A DNA stretch of 64,000 bases from NCBI GenBank assembly GCA_964588695.1, contig CAZPQK010000003.1, positions 186,001 through 250,000 on the forward strand, read 5' to 3'. The notes below the pieces were generated by a model. It saw only the letters and a program-made list of their open reading frames with translations, did no database searches and had not been told where the DNA came from. This DNA comes from CAZPQK01 sp964588695. GTDB lineage: Bacteria; Krumholzibacteriota; Krumholzibacteriia; WVZY01; JAKEHA01. Numbering within the stretch: the first letter of the stretch is position 1; every line of letters starts with the position of its first letter. Position numbers and translations under genes: made by a program. Below are positions 52,514-61,210 of the stretch, piece by piece.

Positions 52514-54994
52514 ATGAAACGCTGTTTGGTCTTGCTTGCCGGAATTGTTCTGGCAGCGACATTCGTCGCAAACCCTGCCCTCACCAAGGATCAACCCGAA
52601 GACGTTCAGTTTTTCGGAGCCAACGGTGAACTCATAAACGGAGAGCGTTGCGCAACCAAAGAACCAACGCCAATCGTTCAACAACAAGTCCTCGACCACG
52701 TGCAAAAGTGGTTGGCTGATAACCCCGAGTTTCAACAGAACCGTCGCGCGATTACCACCATTCCGGTGGCGTTTCATGTCGTGCGTAGTAATTCGGGTGC
52801 GTGGGACGTAACCGACACTCAGATCAACAATCAAGTAGCTGTTCTGAATGCCGCTTACTCGAACACTAACTTTCAGTTCCAGCTTGTTAGTATTGATCGC
52901 ACCAACAACTCCAACTGGTCGCAACACACCAACGGTTCCGCTCAGGAAACACAGATGAAGCAAGCGCTCGCGATTTCTCCGGAAACGACGCTGAACTTCT
53001 ACACGTGTAATCTGGGCGGCGGCCTGTTGGGTTATGCAACCTTCCCGTGGATGTATGCCGAAGATAGCTTCATGCACGGTGTCGTGTGTTTGTACAGTTC
53101 GTTGCCCGGCGGCAGCGCAGCTCCGTACAACCTTGGCGATACCGGTACGCACGAAGTGGGTCACTGGGTCGGCCTGTATCACACCTTCCAGGGTGGCTGT
53201 AACGGCAACGGCGACTTCGTCGACGACACGCCGGCAGAAGCCAGCCCGGCCTACGGTTGTCCGGTCGGTCGTAACACATGTTCGAGCCCGGGCAACGACC
53301 CGATCGAAAACTTCATGGACTACACCGATGACGATTGTATGAACCACTTCACGCAAGGTCAGTCGGACCGCGCCGACGTCATGATGGCGACGTATCGTCC
53401 GTCGATGTTCGGTGGCGGTTGTTCGCCAACGGCGTCGGCCGACTTCTCGGCGTCCACGACTTCTGGTATCGCTCCGCTTAGCGTTAGCTTTACCGACCAG
53501 TCGACCGGCAGCCCCAGTAGTTGGGCCTGGGACTTTGGCGATGGCGGTTCGTCGTCTTCGCAAAACCCCAGCCACACTTACACCAGCGCCGGCGTTTACA
53601 CGGTGTCGCTAAGTGTGACCAACGCTTGTGGTTCCGACAGCGAAACCAAGACCAACTACATTGTGGTCAACAACCCGGGCGGCGGCTACGCATCGCTGCC
53701 GTACAGCACGGGCTTCGAGAGCGGTTCGTTTGACGCGTTCTGGACCACCAGCAACACCGGCGACGGCCGCACCCTGGTGACTAGCGCGAACGCGCCGCAT
53801 TCGGGTTCGTATCACGTGACGATGGACGATCCTTCCAGCGGCGGTTACACCACCAACAGTGCCGACCTTGGCGTCGACCTGTCGGGCGGCGGTAACATCA
53901 CGTTGGACTTTTGGTGGAAGGACTACGCCGACGAGTCGCAGACGCAAGACGGCGTGTTCTTTTCCAACAACGGTGGTTCGACGTTCACCAAGGTGTACGA
54001 CTTCGCGCCAGCCAGCCAGTCTAACAACGTGTGGCAGAACATCGTGCTCGATGTTGACGCGCTGGCATCCGGCGCGGGCTTAAGCCTCACCAGTAACTTT
54101 GTTATCCGCTTCCAGCAGTACGACAACTATCCGATCGCAACCGACGGTATGGCGATTGACGACGTGAGTGTGTCGGCCGGTGGCGGTAGTGGCGGTTCAT
54201 GGGAAACTATTACGTTTGACACGTTCGAGTCGGGCTGGGGTAGCTATGTTGATGGCGGTAGCGACTGCCTTCGCGATGGTACCGCAGCGTATGCCTGGGA
54301 AGGCACGTACTCGGCGCGTATTCGTGACAACACCAACACGTCGGTGTTCACCCATAGCTCCGGTTATAACGTTACCGGCTACAGCGATCTGGAAGTGGAG
54401 TTCTACTTTTATTCGCGCAGCATGGAAAACGGCGAAGACTTTTGGGTGCAGTACAACAGCGGCTCCGGTTGGCAAACTGTAGCAGCGTTTGCCCAAGGAA
54501 CCAGCTTTAGCAACAACGCGTTCTACGTGGCGACGGTTAACATTCCGTCGAGCAGTTATGCGTACACGTCGAACGCGCGCATCCGATTCCGTAACGATGC
54601 CAGCGGCAACTCCGACTGGATCTACGTCGACGAAATCACGTTCCGCGGTTTTACCGGCGCGCGAGTTGGCGAAGGCGGAGTGAGGATCGCGAAGGTTAAG
54701 GATATGCCGATCCCGACCGAACGGGGTATGGAGGACAAGTTCTACACCAAGAGCTACCCCAACCCGTTCAACCCGGCGACCACGATTTCGTTTAACCTGG
54801 TGGATGCCGCGCAGGTTCGCCTGGATGTGTTCAACGTCCGCGGCCAGCGTGTTGCCACCCTGGTTGACGAATTCAAATCGTCTGGTCTGCACACGGTACC
54901 GTTCAACGCTACCGGCCTCAGCTCGGGCGTCTACTTTTACCGTCTCCAGGCCGGCGATCTGGTTGAACAGCGTCGCCTGGTGCTGCTGAAGTAG
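52514..54994 (+). CDS. Secreted M43 (pappalysin) metalloprotease with PKD domain and C-terminal sorting domain
   Basis: An 826-residue secreted protein. Signal peptide (1-23), then an M43 metzincin: HEVGHWVGLYHTF (His213, Glu214, His217, His223) and Met-turn FMDYTDDDCM (268). A PKD domain (about 305-385) follows, with SWAWDFGDGGSSSSQNPSHTY. Next come two jelly-roll modules (about 395-555 and 565-715). A FlgD-like C-terminal module (about 745-826) holds SYPNPFNPATTISFNL and GLSSGVYFYRLQAGD. It likely degrades protein or matrix outside the cell. GGAAGGGAG precedes the ATG. A terminator follows. Confidence 0.93.
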   Translation: MKRCLVLLAGIVLAATFVANPALTKDQPEDVQFFGANGELINGERCATKEPTPIVQQQVLDHVQKWLADNPEFQQNRRAITTIPVAFHVVRSNSGAWDVTDTQINNQVAVLNAAYSNTNFQFQLVSIDRTNNSNWSQHTNGSAQETQMKQALAISPETTLNFYTCNLGGGLLGYATFPWMYAEDSFMHGVVCLYSSLPGGSAAPYNLGDTGTHEVGHWVGLYHTFQGGCNGNGDFVDDTPAEASPAYGCPVGRNTCSSPGNDPIENFMDYTDDDCMNHFTQGQSDRADVMMATYRPSMFGGGCSPTASADFSASTTSGIAPLSVSFTDQSTGSPSSWAWDFGDGGSSSSQNPSHTYTSAGVYTVSLSVTNACGSDSETKTNYIVVNNPGGGYASLPYSTGFESGSFDAFWTTSNTGDGRTLVTSANAPHSGSYHVTMDDPSSGGYTTNSADLGVDLSGGGNITLDFWWKDYADESQTQDGVFFSNNGGSTFTKVYDFAPASQSNNVWQNIVLDVDALASGAGLSLTSNFVIRFQQYDNYPIATDGMAIDDVSVSAGGGSGGSWETITFDTFESGWGSYVDGGSDCLRDGTAAYAWEGTYSARIRDNTNTSVFTHSSGYNVTGYSDLEVEFYFYSRSMENGEDFWVQYNSGSGWQTVAAFAQGTSFSNNAFYVATVNIPSSSYAYTSNARIRFRNDASGNSDWIYVDEITFRGFTGARVGEGGVRIAKVKDMPIPTERGMEDKFYTKSYPNPFNPATTISFNLVDAAQVRLDVFNVRGQRVATLVDEFKSSGLHTVPFNATGLSSGVYFYRLQAGDLVEQRRLVLLK

Positions 54995-55023
54995 TCTAGC
55001 CTATCCGCATTGTCTGCCAGAAA

Positions 55024-55053
55024 GGGGCTCCGGTTACCGCCGGGGCCCTTTTC
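55024..55053 (+). terminator. Intrinsic terminator after the M43 protease
   Basis: A 10-bp stem GGGGCTCCGG / CCGGGGCCCT with TTACCG loop and TTTT. Confidence 0.85.
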
Positions 55054-55179
55054 ATTGCCTGCCCGGTTTGCCCCGGTGACCGCCGCCAATCGCCATTGCT
55101 TTTGCCCCGCCGTTTCAGTAGATTCCCTGCTTAAACCTAATAATCACCACATCGACCCGGGCCTACGCCCAGAGAAGCC

Positions 55180-57018
55180 ATGCCTCAAATGCCACGCCGT
55201 AAGGACGTTCGTAACGTCGCCATCATTGCTCACGTCGACCATGGGAAGACCACCCTGGTGGATGCCCTGTTGCGCCAGACCGGTGCGCATAACTTTCGCG
55301 AGGGCGAAGTTGCCGTGATGGACAACAACCAGCTCGAGCGCGAACGCGGCATCACCATTTTTTCCAAGAATGCGTCGCTCACCTACAAAGACATTAACTT
55401 CAACATTGTCGACACGCCGGGTCACGCCGACTTTGGCAGCGAAGTCGAGCGCATCTTAAAGATGGTCGACGGTGTGCTTTTGTTGGTGGATGCCTTCGAA
55501 GGCCCGATGCCGCAGACCAAGTTTGTGCTAAAGAAGTCGTTGGAGTTGCACCTGAAGCCGTTGGTGGTGATCAACAAGATCGACCGACCTAACGCGCGAC
55601 CGCGCGAAGTCTCCGAGATGACTTTTGATTTGTTCTGCGAACTCAACGCCACCGAAGAGCAACTCGACTTTCCGATTATTTATGCGTCGGGCAAGGATGG
55701 CTACGCCCGCCGCGAACTCGACGACACCGACACCGACATGAACGCACTGTTGGACGAGATTATCTTGCGCGTGTTGCCACCGGTGGGCGACGTGAACGAC
55801 CACTTTCAGATGCTGGTCACGATGCTCGACTACGACAACTACGTCGGGCGGATCGCCGTGGGGCGTGTGTTCAACGGAAAGATTAGCGTCAATGAACCGA
55901 TCATGTTGGTCAAGCGCGACGGCAAACACGAGCGCGGCAAGGTGACCAAGATTCTAAAGAACCGAGGGTTGACGAGGGTAGAAGCCAAAGAGGCGATGGC
56001 CGGAGACATTATTGCGCTGGCGGGGATGGAGAACGCTAAGGTGGGGTCGACGCTGGCCGCGCCCGAGAATCCGGAACTGCTGCCGATGGTGGCGATCGAC
56101 GAGCCCACCATCTCGATGAACTTCTCGCACAACACCAGCCCACTCGCGGGTAAAGACGGCGGGCGCTTTTTGACCTCGCGACATTTAAAAGAGCGCCTGG
56201 AACACGAAGCGATGATCAACGTTGGCGTTCGGGTGGAACCCACGCCCGAAGGTGATCGGTTTAAGGTGTCGGGACGCGGCGAACTTCACTTGTCGATTCT
56301 CATCGAGACCATGCGGCGCGAGGGTTACGAGTTGGAAGTGTCGCGACCGCAGGTGATCTTGAAGAAAGTCGACGACGAGTTGCTGGAACCCGTCGAAGAA
56401 GTCGTTATCGAAGTCGACCCCGAGTTTCAGGGTGCGGTTATGCAGGCAATTGGCGAGCGCAAAGGCGATGTGACCAGCATGCAAACCAGTGCCGTGGGCA
56501 CCACGCGCCTGGAACTGTACATTGCGTCGCGCGCGTTGATTGGGTTTCGCAGCGAATTCCTGATGATGACGCGCGGCACCGGCATCATGTACCAGAACTT
56601 CTATCAGTACCAAAAGTACAAAGGCGAGATGCCCAAGCGTAGTCACGGTGTCCTGGTGTCGATGAGCGGTGGGAACGCGATATCGTACGCGCTGTACGGG
56701 CTGCAGGAGCGCGGCGAGATGCTAATCCATCCGGGCGCGGACCTGTACGAAGGCATGATCATTGGCGTCAACAACAAGGGCGGCGACCTGGTCGTGAATG
56801 CGATCCGCGAAAAGAAGCTCACCAACATGCGCTCGTCGGGCGCCGACGACGCTATTCAGATGGTTCCGCCGCGGATCTTGTCGCTGGAAGCCGCGCTGGA
56901 GTTTATTGCGGACGACGAACTGGTGGAGATTACTCCGAAGAATATCCGGCTTCGGAAGATTCACTTGAAAGAGAATGAGCGGAAGTTGGCGGCGAAGAAG
57001 ACGGCGTCGGCGGGGTAG
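55180..57018 (+). CDS. typA: Ribosome-associated GTPase TypA/BipA
   Basis: A 612-residue translational GTPase. P-loop IAHVDHGKTTLVDALL, switch II DTPGHADFG and G4 VINKIDRPNARP are intact. The EF-G-like beta-barrel, domains III/V and the C-terminal BipA-specific domain are full length. It helps ribosome assembly at low temperature and stress. The ATG at 55180 is preceded by AGAGAAG; an ATG three codons later is possible. It is the last core gene before the cassette array. Confidence 0.97.
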   Translation: MPQMPRRKDVRNVAIIAHVDHGKTTLVDALLRQTGAHNFREGEVAVMDNNQLERERGITIFSKNASLTYKDINFNIVDTPGHADFGSEVERILKMVDGVLLLVDAFEGPMPQTKFVLKKSLELHLKPLVVINKIDRPNARPREVSEMTFDLFCELNATEEQLDFPIIYASGKDGYARRELDDTDTDMNALLDEIILRVLPPVGDVNDHFQMLVTMLDYDNYVGRIAVGRVFNGKISVNEPIMLVKRDGKHERGKVTKILKNRGLTRVEAKEAMAGDIIALAGMENAKVGSTLAAPENPELLPMVAIDEPTISMNFSHNTSPLAGKDGGRFLTSRHLKERLEHEAMINVGVRVEPTPEGDRFKVSGRGELHLSILIETMRREGYELEVSRPQVILKKVDDELLEPVEEVVIEVDPEFQGAVMQAIGERKGDVTSMQTSAVGTTRLELYIASRALIGFRSEFLMMTRGTGIMYQNFYQYQKYKGEMPKRSHGVLVSMSGGNAISYALYGLQERGEMLIHPGADLYEGMIIGVNNKGGDLVVNAIREKKLTNMRSSGADDAIQMVPPRILSLEAALEFIADDELVEITPKNIRLRKIHLKENERKLAAKKTASAG

Positions 57019-57097
57019 CCAGCTTTTACCAACTTTGACAACCATCCCTCAGGGGTAAGTTTCGCGCGGGGCGTCAGCGCACCTGTCACTTGCGAGT

Positions 57098-57961
57098 CTA
57101 CGGCGATGCTTCGGGGCGAACATCAATGCCGTCTTGAACTGCGAGGGCTCCATCGAGCTTCATTTTTCTTAGTTCAACATCGTCCACGACCCCCAAAAGA
57201 TACAATCTGGTCACTAGACCGCGATATCCTTCGGTGCGTTTGTAAACGTATTGATCAATGTCGCGTTCATCATTGATGACGTCGGTCTTGCCAATTTGGT
57301 GAATAAGTCTGAAGTAGTCTTGAACGGACCATGCCAATCTGGGGAGTCTGTCGACCGCGGCTACTTTTGAGTAAACCGAGATATCTTCGGGTTGTGGAAC
57401 GGCTGATAGAGCATCTTGGCCCCTGCGCACCATTTCAAGGCCCTCCAGTAATGTGATGTGTTTGTTTGCCAGCTTGTGAATTCCGGCAATTGCGGCAACC
57501 TCATGAAGAAGCGTTTCTAGTTGGCGGTTGTCAAATCCGGTAACCGACGCGAGTAGATACGACTCAATGGCCTTCTTGGTCGTGTCGGCCATGTTTTCGA
57601 GTCGTTCCAGTCTGTGCTCACTCCGCAAAATCGCAAGCTGTTCTCCAAGGAACCTGCCCTGCTCAGAATTAGCGCGGCGTGATTCGGCAATATCTTCGAC
57701 CTGCAGATGAACAGCCCTTGCGATTAGTACCAAAGCGAGGAACGAAAGAAACGGGCCTGCAACTCCGCCTAAGAACGATCCGAACTCGGCCCACTCTTTA
57801 GAGCTGCGCGCGAGAGTGAATGTGGTGTCGTGATGGTACAGCAAGACAGCCAAGGCTAGAATGAAAACACCGCCGAGAAGTGTCCATGCCACAGTTTTCG
57901 AGTTTCTCACGGTGTAGTCCTCGACTGGTTCAGGGGAAGGGGCAACGGAATTGTACTCCAT
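57098..57961 (-). CDS. Integral membrane protein in cassette 6, unknown function
   Basis: A 287-residue protein with two N-terminal membrane helices (about residues 20-43 and 62-84), a coiled-coil (about 85-140) and a soluble C-terminal helical domain. Membrane proteins of this layout, with two helices plus cytoplasmic domain, are often carried by integrons or phage-defence islands, but I cannot name a family. The ATG at 57961 lacks a ribosome site; a GTG at 57991 is possible. It is the far end of the cassette array. Base use is less G/C-rich than in the core genes. Confidence 0.65.
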   Translation of the reverse strand: MEYNSVAPSPEPVEDYTVRNSKTVAWTLLGGVFILALAVLLYHHDTTFTLARSSKEWAEFGSFLGGVAGPFLSFLALVLIARAVHLQVEDIAESRRANSEQGRFLGEQLAILRSEHRLERLENMADTTKKAIESYLLASVTGFDNRQLETLLHEVAAIAGIHKLANKHITLLEGLEMVRRGQDALSAVPQPEDISVYSKVAAVDRLPRLAWSVQDYFRLIHQIGKTDVINDERDIDQYVYKRTEGYRGLVTRLYLLGVVDDVELRKMKLDGALAVQDGIDVRPEASP

Positions 57962-58004
57962 GAACGATAAACGCGAGACGGCTGCCGGCACGGCGTCTAT
58001 GCAT

Positions 58005-58070
58005 GCAGGTTACGATCTCTGCAGCCGCCATGACAACCGCGGCAGGGACAGCTGCAGCGGCGGGTTATCC
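58005..58070 (-). other. Degenerate attC site between cassettes 5 and 6
   Basis: Minus-strand GGATAAC (58064-58070), a CCGCTGCAGCTG core and a second GGCTGCAG arm, ending near GTAACC. It does not match the start of cassette 5, so one side was recombined or lost. Confidence 0.5.
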
Positions 58071-58089
58071 AGCCAGTTGTACCCAAGGC

Positions 58090-58381
58090 TCACGACTTCC
58101 ATAGAGAGTCGGTGAGCGCACTAGTAATGCGGTCCGCCTCGGTGCGGGCTCGCCCAAGTTCGTCTTGTGCGTTTTTGAGTTCTTTTACTATCTCGCGGTT
58201 GCCTTGATCATGAAAGGGTCTTTGGATATTGACGGAGAAAAAATCCATGTATGAGCCAGCTTCTTGTTGCCAGTACTGCCTGAAAGAGCGACACAACATC
58301 ATCTGACATGTGAATCTGTCTTCGGAAGGTCTTCAGAGATGCGCCAAGGGTGCGTGCGTCCGCAACACGCCCAAACTCCAA
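58090..58381 (-). pseudogene. Cassette 5: helical protein remnant with a frameshift
   Basis: Two overlapping frames join into one protein if one T is dropped from a six-T run (58238-58243, minus strand). LATRSWLIHGFF then continues as SVNIQRPFHDQGN and an amphipathic helix KELKNAQDELGRARTEAD, ending SLWKS. The 5' side is cut by the attC site, leaving only a TTG (58381) or a late ATG (58309) as starts. The protein looks like the C-terminal half of a small helical cassette protein; no family assigned. A sequencing slip in the T-run is an alternative. Confidence 0.5.
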
Positions 58382-58413
58382 ATAGATCTCGTCCGAGAAC
58401 GCCGTCGGACTGT

Positions 58414-58446
58414 CGCTAACAACCAAGCTGCCGCGCCTGGTTATGC
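58414..58446 (-). other. Short attC-like site between cassettes 4 and 5
   Basis: Minus strand: GCATAAC (58440-58446) to GTTAGCG (58414-58420), with near-palindromic AACCAGGC / GCTTGGTT arms. GGGGCATAAC is the exact reverse complement of the first ten bases of cassette 4. Confidence 0.65.
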
Positions 58447-58461
58447 CCCGCACCGCGGTGT

Positions 58462-59244
58462 CTAGAATGGGATGTCATCGTCGAAATCGTCCTTTGAAGC
58501 TAGCGATTTCTTTTGTGCAAACATTTCCTCGTTGGCCTCAATCCAATCCCACCCTTCCGCAGTCAATCGTGCCGCAGGGTATGTGTCGCCTTGATAATCG
58601 TCGTAGCTTTCGATCGCCTCGATGAGTCCCTTTCTCACCAAGCGCCGGAACCCGAGGCTAAACCCAAGCGATGTAAATCCTGCTCGCTCCACGTCGCTCT
58701 TCAAAGAGTAAACTCCAGTTGCGCTTTCCGGCAAAGTCGCCTCTCCAGCAAGCGTCGCCAACACAGCTAGTTCGGGCTGGCTCAGCCCTTCTCGAGGAGC
58801 AACGGGGTCACTCTCGGCGACGTTCTTGAGACGCTCTGCCTTTTTCATCAGGGCTTGGATCCGATCCCTGACCTTTTCCTTGAGCACTTCGAAGTCGCTG
58901 GCGGAATCTGACGTATAGCCGATTACAGTCCGGTGCTGAATATCGAAAGGATAGCGACCGTCCTTTCTTTCACTAGAACAAATCATAACCACCGGCTTCC
59001 CAGCTGCGAAGGCGTAGCCTAATTCATACCACACATTAGGGTTATCGGTTGTTATGTCCGCGAGGCAGACTGCAGCGTCTCGGATGCCCTCCTCGATCGC
59101 TTCAATTGGGATCTCAACGTTCGGGTCTTGATCGACGCGATACGGAACTAAGCCAGCTTTTTCTATTGCTGGCTTAAACGTATCTTCGAATCGCTTGTCG
59201 AACTTTCCGCTATCGAAGGGCTGAATGACGAAACATGTCGGCAT
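58462..59244 (-). CDS. Cassette 4: TIR/deoxyribosyltransferase-like protein with winged helix and SSB-type C-terminal tip
   Basis: A 260-residue cytoplasmic protein. Residues 1-115 have the flavodoxin-like layout of TIR and nucleoside deoxyribosyltransferase domains, with Glu74 in NPNVWYELGYAFAAGKPVVM at the catalytic position and the PTCFVIQPF start. Residues about 150-235 look like a winged helix (LSQPELAVLATL, TSLGFSLGFRRLVRKGLIE). The last eight residues, DFDDDIPF, equal the C-terminal tip of E. coli SSB. The protein may therefore dock onto DNA-repair proteins that bind SSB. TIR-like folds are common in anti-phage defence; NAD or nucleotide cleavage is inference. Confidence 0.75.
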   Translation of the reverse strand: MPTCFVIQPFDSGKFDKRFEDTFKPAIEKAGLVPYRVDQDPNVEIPIEAIEEGIRDAAVCLADITTDNPNVWYELGYAFAAGKPVVMICSSERKDGRYPFDIQHRTVIGYTSDSASDFEVLKEKVRDRIQALMKKAERLKNVAESDPVAPREGLSQPELAVLATLAGEATLPESATGVYSLKSDVERAGFTSLGFSLGFRRLVRKGLIEAIESYDDYQGDTYPAARLTAEGWDWIEANEEMFAQKKSLASKDDFDDDIPF

Positions 59245-59259
59245 TAGAATCCGCCTGGG

Positions 59260-60006
59260 CTAGGGGCATAACGACTCGGATCCGACAGCTGCAGCGGCTT
59301 GTTCGGCGGCACTTGGCAACAACCGGGACGAGTAGAATCCAAGGTACACGAACTGCGCGTCGATCTCTCGGGCGTAGGCATATCTGTACCACGAAAGAGC
59401 CGCCACGAGCGCTCCCGATGCAGCCCAGTACCAATCATGATCCCTGACGACCGCGATTGCTGCAACTATGAGCCCCACGAGAGCCAGCGATCTCGAAAGC
59501 TCGCCGTAGGCCTGCTCTTTGCGCACGAATCTTGATAGGCTCGGAGCCATGCTCACCAGATGGGTGCGACACAGTTCATAGTACAACTGCGCATCAAGGC
59601 AATCTGGTGACAGGTCGAACTCCTGTTCGATTGCCGCTCGCAACCTGTCTCGAAACCCGGCCGAGAACTTCGGCTCGAAATGTCCGAGCCGACGCCACCG
59701 CGGCCCAACATCTCCGGAGAGATAGAAGCGACGAGGTGACGGGTAGATGGCGGACGTCGCGCTGGCGACGATGAGAGTGGATGCCCCGTACAACAGATGC
59801 CCTGCTAGGTACGAGAGTAGAACGAAGAGAAGCCCACCCGTCAGATCGCTGGATCCGACCTTGTCCGGCGGGGTCAGCCCGAGCGATATGGCACCGGCTG
59901 CCAATGCCAGGCCCGGGACGAACACAGCCAGCAGGTCGTAGAATGCCTCTGGGACCACAGCAGATACTTTGGCAACAGTTTCCTGTGGCGGTTTGTACAT
60001 TGCCAT
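59260..60006 (-). CDS. Cassette 3: integral membrane protein, unknown function
   Basis: A 248-residue membrane protein with helices near 22-42, 53-84 and 173-208 (the last two as pairs). A soluble middle part with Arg-rich face (RFYLSGDVGPRWRRLG) lies between. The ATG follows GAAGG just behind the cassette border. Its C-terminus (AAEQAAAAVGSESLCP) is encoded by the attC site itself, so cassette recombination would alter the protein end. No family recognised. Confidence 0.7.
   Translation of the reverse strand: MAMYKPPQETVAKVSAVVPEAFYDLLAVFVPGLALAAGAISLGLTPPDKVGSSDLTGGLLFVLLSYLAGHLLYGASTLIVASATSAIYPSPRRFYLSGDVGPRWRRLGHFEPKFSAGFRDRLRAAIEQEFDLSPDCLDAQLYYELCRTHLVSMAPSLSRFVRKEQAYGELSRSLALVGLIVAAIAVVRDHDWYWAASGALVAALSWYRYAYAREIDAQFVYLGFYSSRLLPSAAEQAAAAVGSESLCP
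59266..59307 (-). other. attC-like site between cassettes 3 and 4, inside a coding end
   Basis: Minus strand: GCCGAAC (59301-59307), CGCTGCAGCTGTCGG core, and GTTATGC (59266-59272). GCCGAAC is the exact reverse complement of the cassette 3 start GTTCGGC. The site lies inside the last 15 or so codons of the cassette 3 gene. Confidence 0.7.
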
Positions 60007-60011
60007 CCTTC

Positions 60012-60084
60012 GCCGAACGCCCGGCCTCAGCGGAAAAATGCGCGCGTAGCGAGCATTTTGTCCGACTGCAGGCCATTGTTAGTT
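60012..60084 (-). other. attC site between cassettes 2 and 3 (well formed)
   Basis: Minus strand: AACTAAC (60078-60084), then AATGGCCTGCAGTCGGA, a variable stem, TCCGCTGAGGCC and GTTCGGC (60012-60018). The inner arms GGCCTGCAG / CTGAGGCC pair with one extra G, matching the extrahelical base that gives integron attC sites their polarity; the variable stem AAAATGC / GCATTTT is also palindromic. Confidence 0.85.
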
Positions 60085-60853
60085 ACCCATACGGACTTAA
60101 GTTGCTCCTGGCCCATTTTTTTAGCTCATTTGGATCGATTCTCGGTGACAAGAATTGATTGACCGTTAAGTATCCAGCGAAATTGCCATTTAGAAAAACT
60201 TTAGGAGGGGTGGACGTATACTCGTTGAAGGGACTTTGCGAGGCATATTCTCCACCATAAGTCGAAAAGTCGTTAAATATGGAGGTAGGAGAAAATTCAC
60301 TGCCATAACTTCCAAATTCATTAAATATCGAATCGGAGTCAAATTCATTAGGGTTAAGTTTCCCCAGAAACGTTCCATCTTCAGCTTCGATATATGCAGA
60401 GTAAGTTTGTTGTCTTTGCTGTTCCGTACTAACTGTAGTTTGTCCCTCTAAAAGAAGTTCCGGATTGCTCCTCAAAGTTGCTAGGAAGCTATCAGGGTCT
60501 ATCCCGTTTTGTACTCTAGGGTTAGCGGTGACTCTGGCTACAACTCGGCCATTAACAATTATCTCGGGGGGGGTCACAGTTTGAGGATTGTTAATACTGT
60601 AGATGCCGTACCTACTCCCGTACTTCGAGTACTCATTGAATATACTAGTTTGAGAATACCTGCTACCGTAAGGGCCATACTTATTTAGCAAAGATTCTTT
60701 GTCATGTTTATTGGAGGATATTGTCCCAAGAAATTGACCGTCCTTGGCCTGTAGATATGCTTCACCTACCTTTTGGCTGGTCGCTTCTTGTTTAGCGTGA
60801 AGCTGAGTCAGTAGCTCTTCAAGTAAGCGGCGAGTTTCGTCTTTTGAACTCAT
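60083..60853 (-). CDS. Cassette 2B: repeat protein with YGSRYS-type motifs
   Basis: A 256-residue, Asn/Ser/Tyr/Phe-rich protein. After a helical N-terminus (1-38) come two similar blocks. Each has a FLG(T/K)(I/L) strand, then runs of SIFNEYSKYGSRYS-type units. A (I/V)(I/F)(V/L)NG strand follows, then a terminal ID(P)-DSF or IDPNELKKW segment. Similar units occur in scattered hypothetical proteins; I can give no function. Codons are visibly AT-richer than in core genes, pointing to recent transfer. The ATG overlaps the end of the small membrane gene (ATGA), so the pair is co-translated. Confidence 0.7.
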   Translation of the reverse strand: MSSKDETRRLLEELLTQLHAKQEATSQKVGEAYLQAKDGQFLGTISSNKHDKESLLNKYGPYGSRYSQTSIFNEYSKYGSRYGIYSINNPQTVTPPEIIVNGRVVARVTANPRVQNGIDPDSFLATLRSNPELLLEGQTTVSTEQQRQQTYSAYIEAEDGTFLGKLNPNEFDSDSIFNEFGSYGSEFSPTSIFNDFSTYGGEYASQSPFNEYTSTPPKVFLNGNFAGYLTVNQFLSPRIDPNELKKWARSNLSPYG

Positions 60854-61191
60854 TGTGAATTCTCGCCGTAAAGAGTTTTTAGTAGTTTCTGAATTTCAAC
60901 TACAGCTTCATCTGTCGGAAGTTGCGTGATGAGCATCGGTGCCGTAGCCAATGCGATATTTTTTTGGCGTATGTCCTTTATTTCTTTGAGTGGCCAGTAC
61001 AATAAACCAGTTGTGACTGCCGCTGGAGTTGACCAAGCAAAATGACCAGAAACAAGGGCGGTGATGAAACAGGCTATTCCTGTGCCAAAGAGAACGACAG
61101 TGAGTACGATATACGTCCACTCAATTCGTTTATTCTGATCAAGTACTACATCGATCCTTTCAAGTATCTGATCAGTAGTTGCCAAATTCAC
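60850..61191 (-). CDS. Cassette 2A: small two-helix membrane protein
   Basis: A 113-residue protein with two membrane helices (about 22-46 and 51-67), an N-terminal amphipathic helix and a C-terminal soluble helix (EAVVEIQKLLKTLYG). GTG start 20 bp inside the cassette. AT-rich like its partner 60083-60853, with which it overlaps by 4 bp. A two-gene cassette of this type suggests a functional pair, such as a membrane-tethered module; nothing more can be said. Confidence 0.65.
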   Translation of the reverse strand: MNLATTDQILERIDVVLDQNKRIEWTYIVLTVVLFGTGIACFITALVSGHFAWSTPAAVTTGLLYWPLKEIKDIRQKNIALATAPMLITQLPTDEAVVEIQKLLKTLYGENSQ

Positions 61192-61210
61192 GCACCATAG
61201 GTTTGGGGGT

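Noticed and set aside
57019..57097. A further attC site after the cassette 6 gene
   Set aside because: No pair of matching 7-mers or GCTGCA core could be found; the array end stays undefined.
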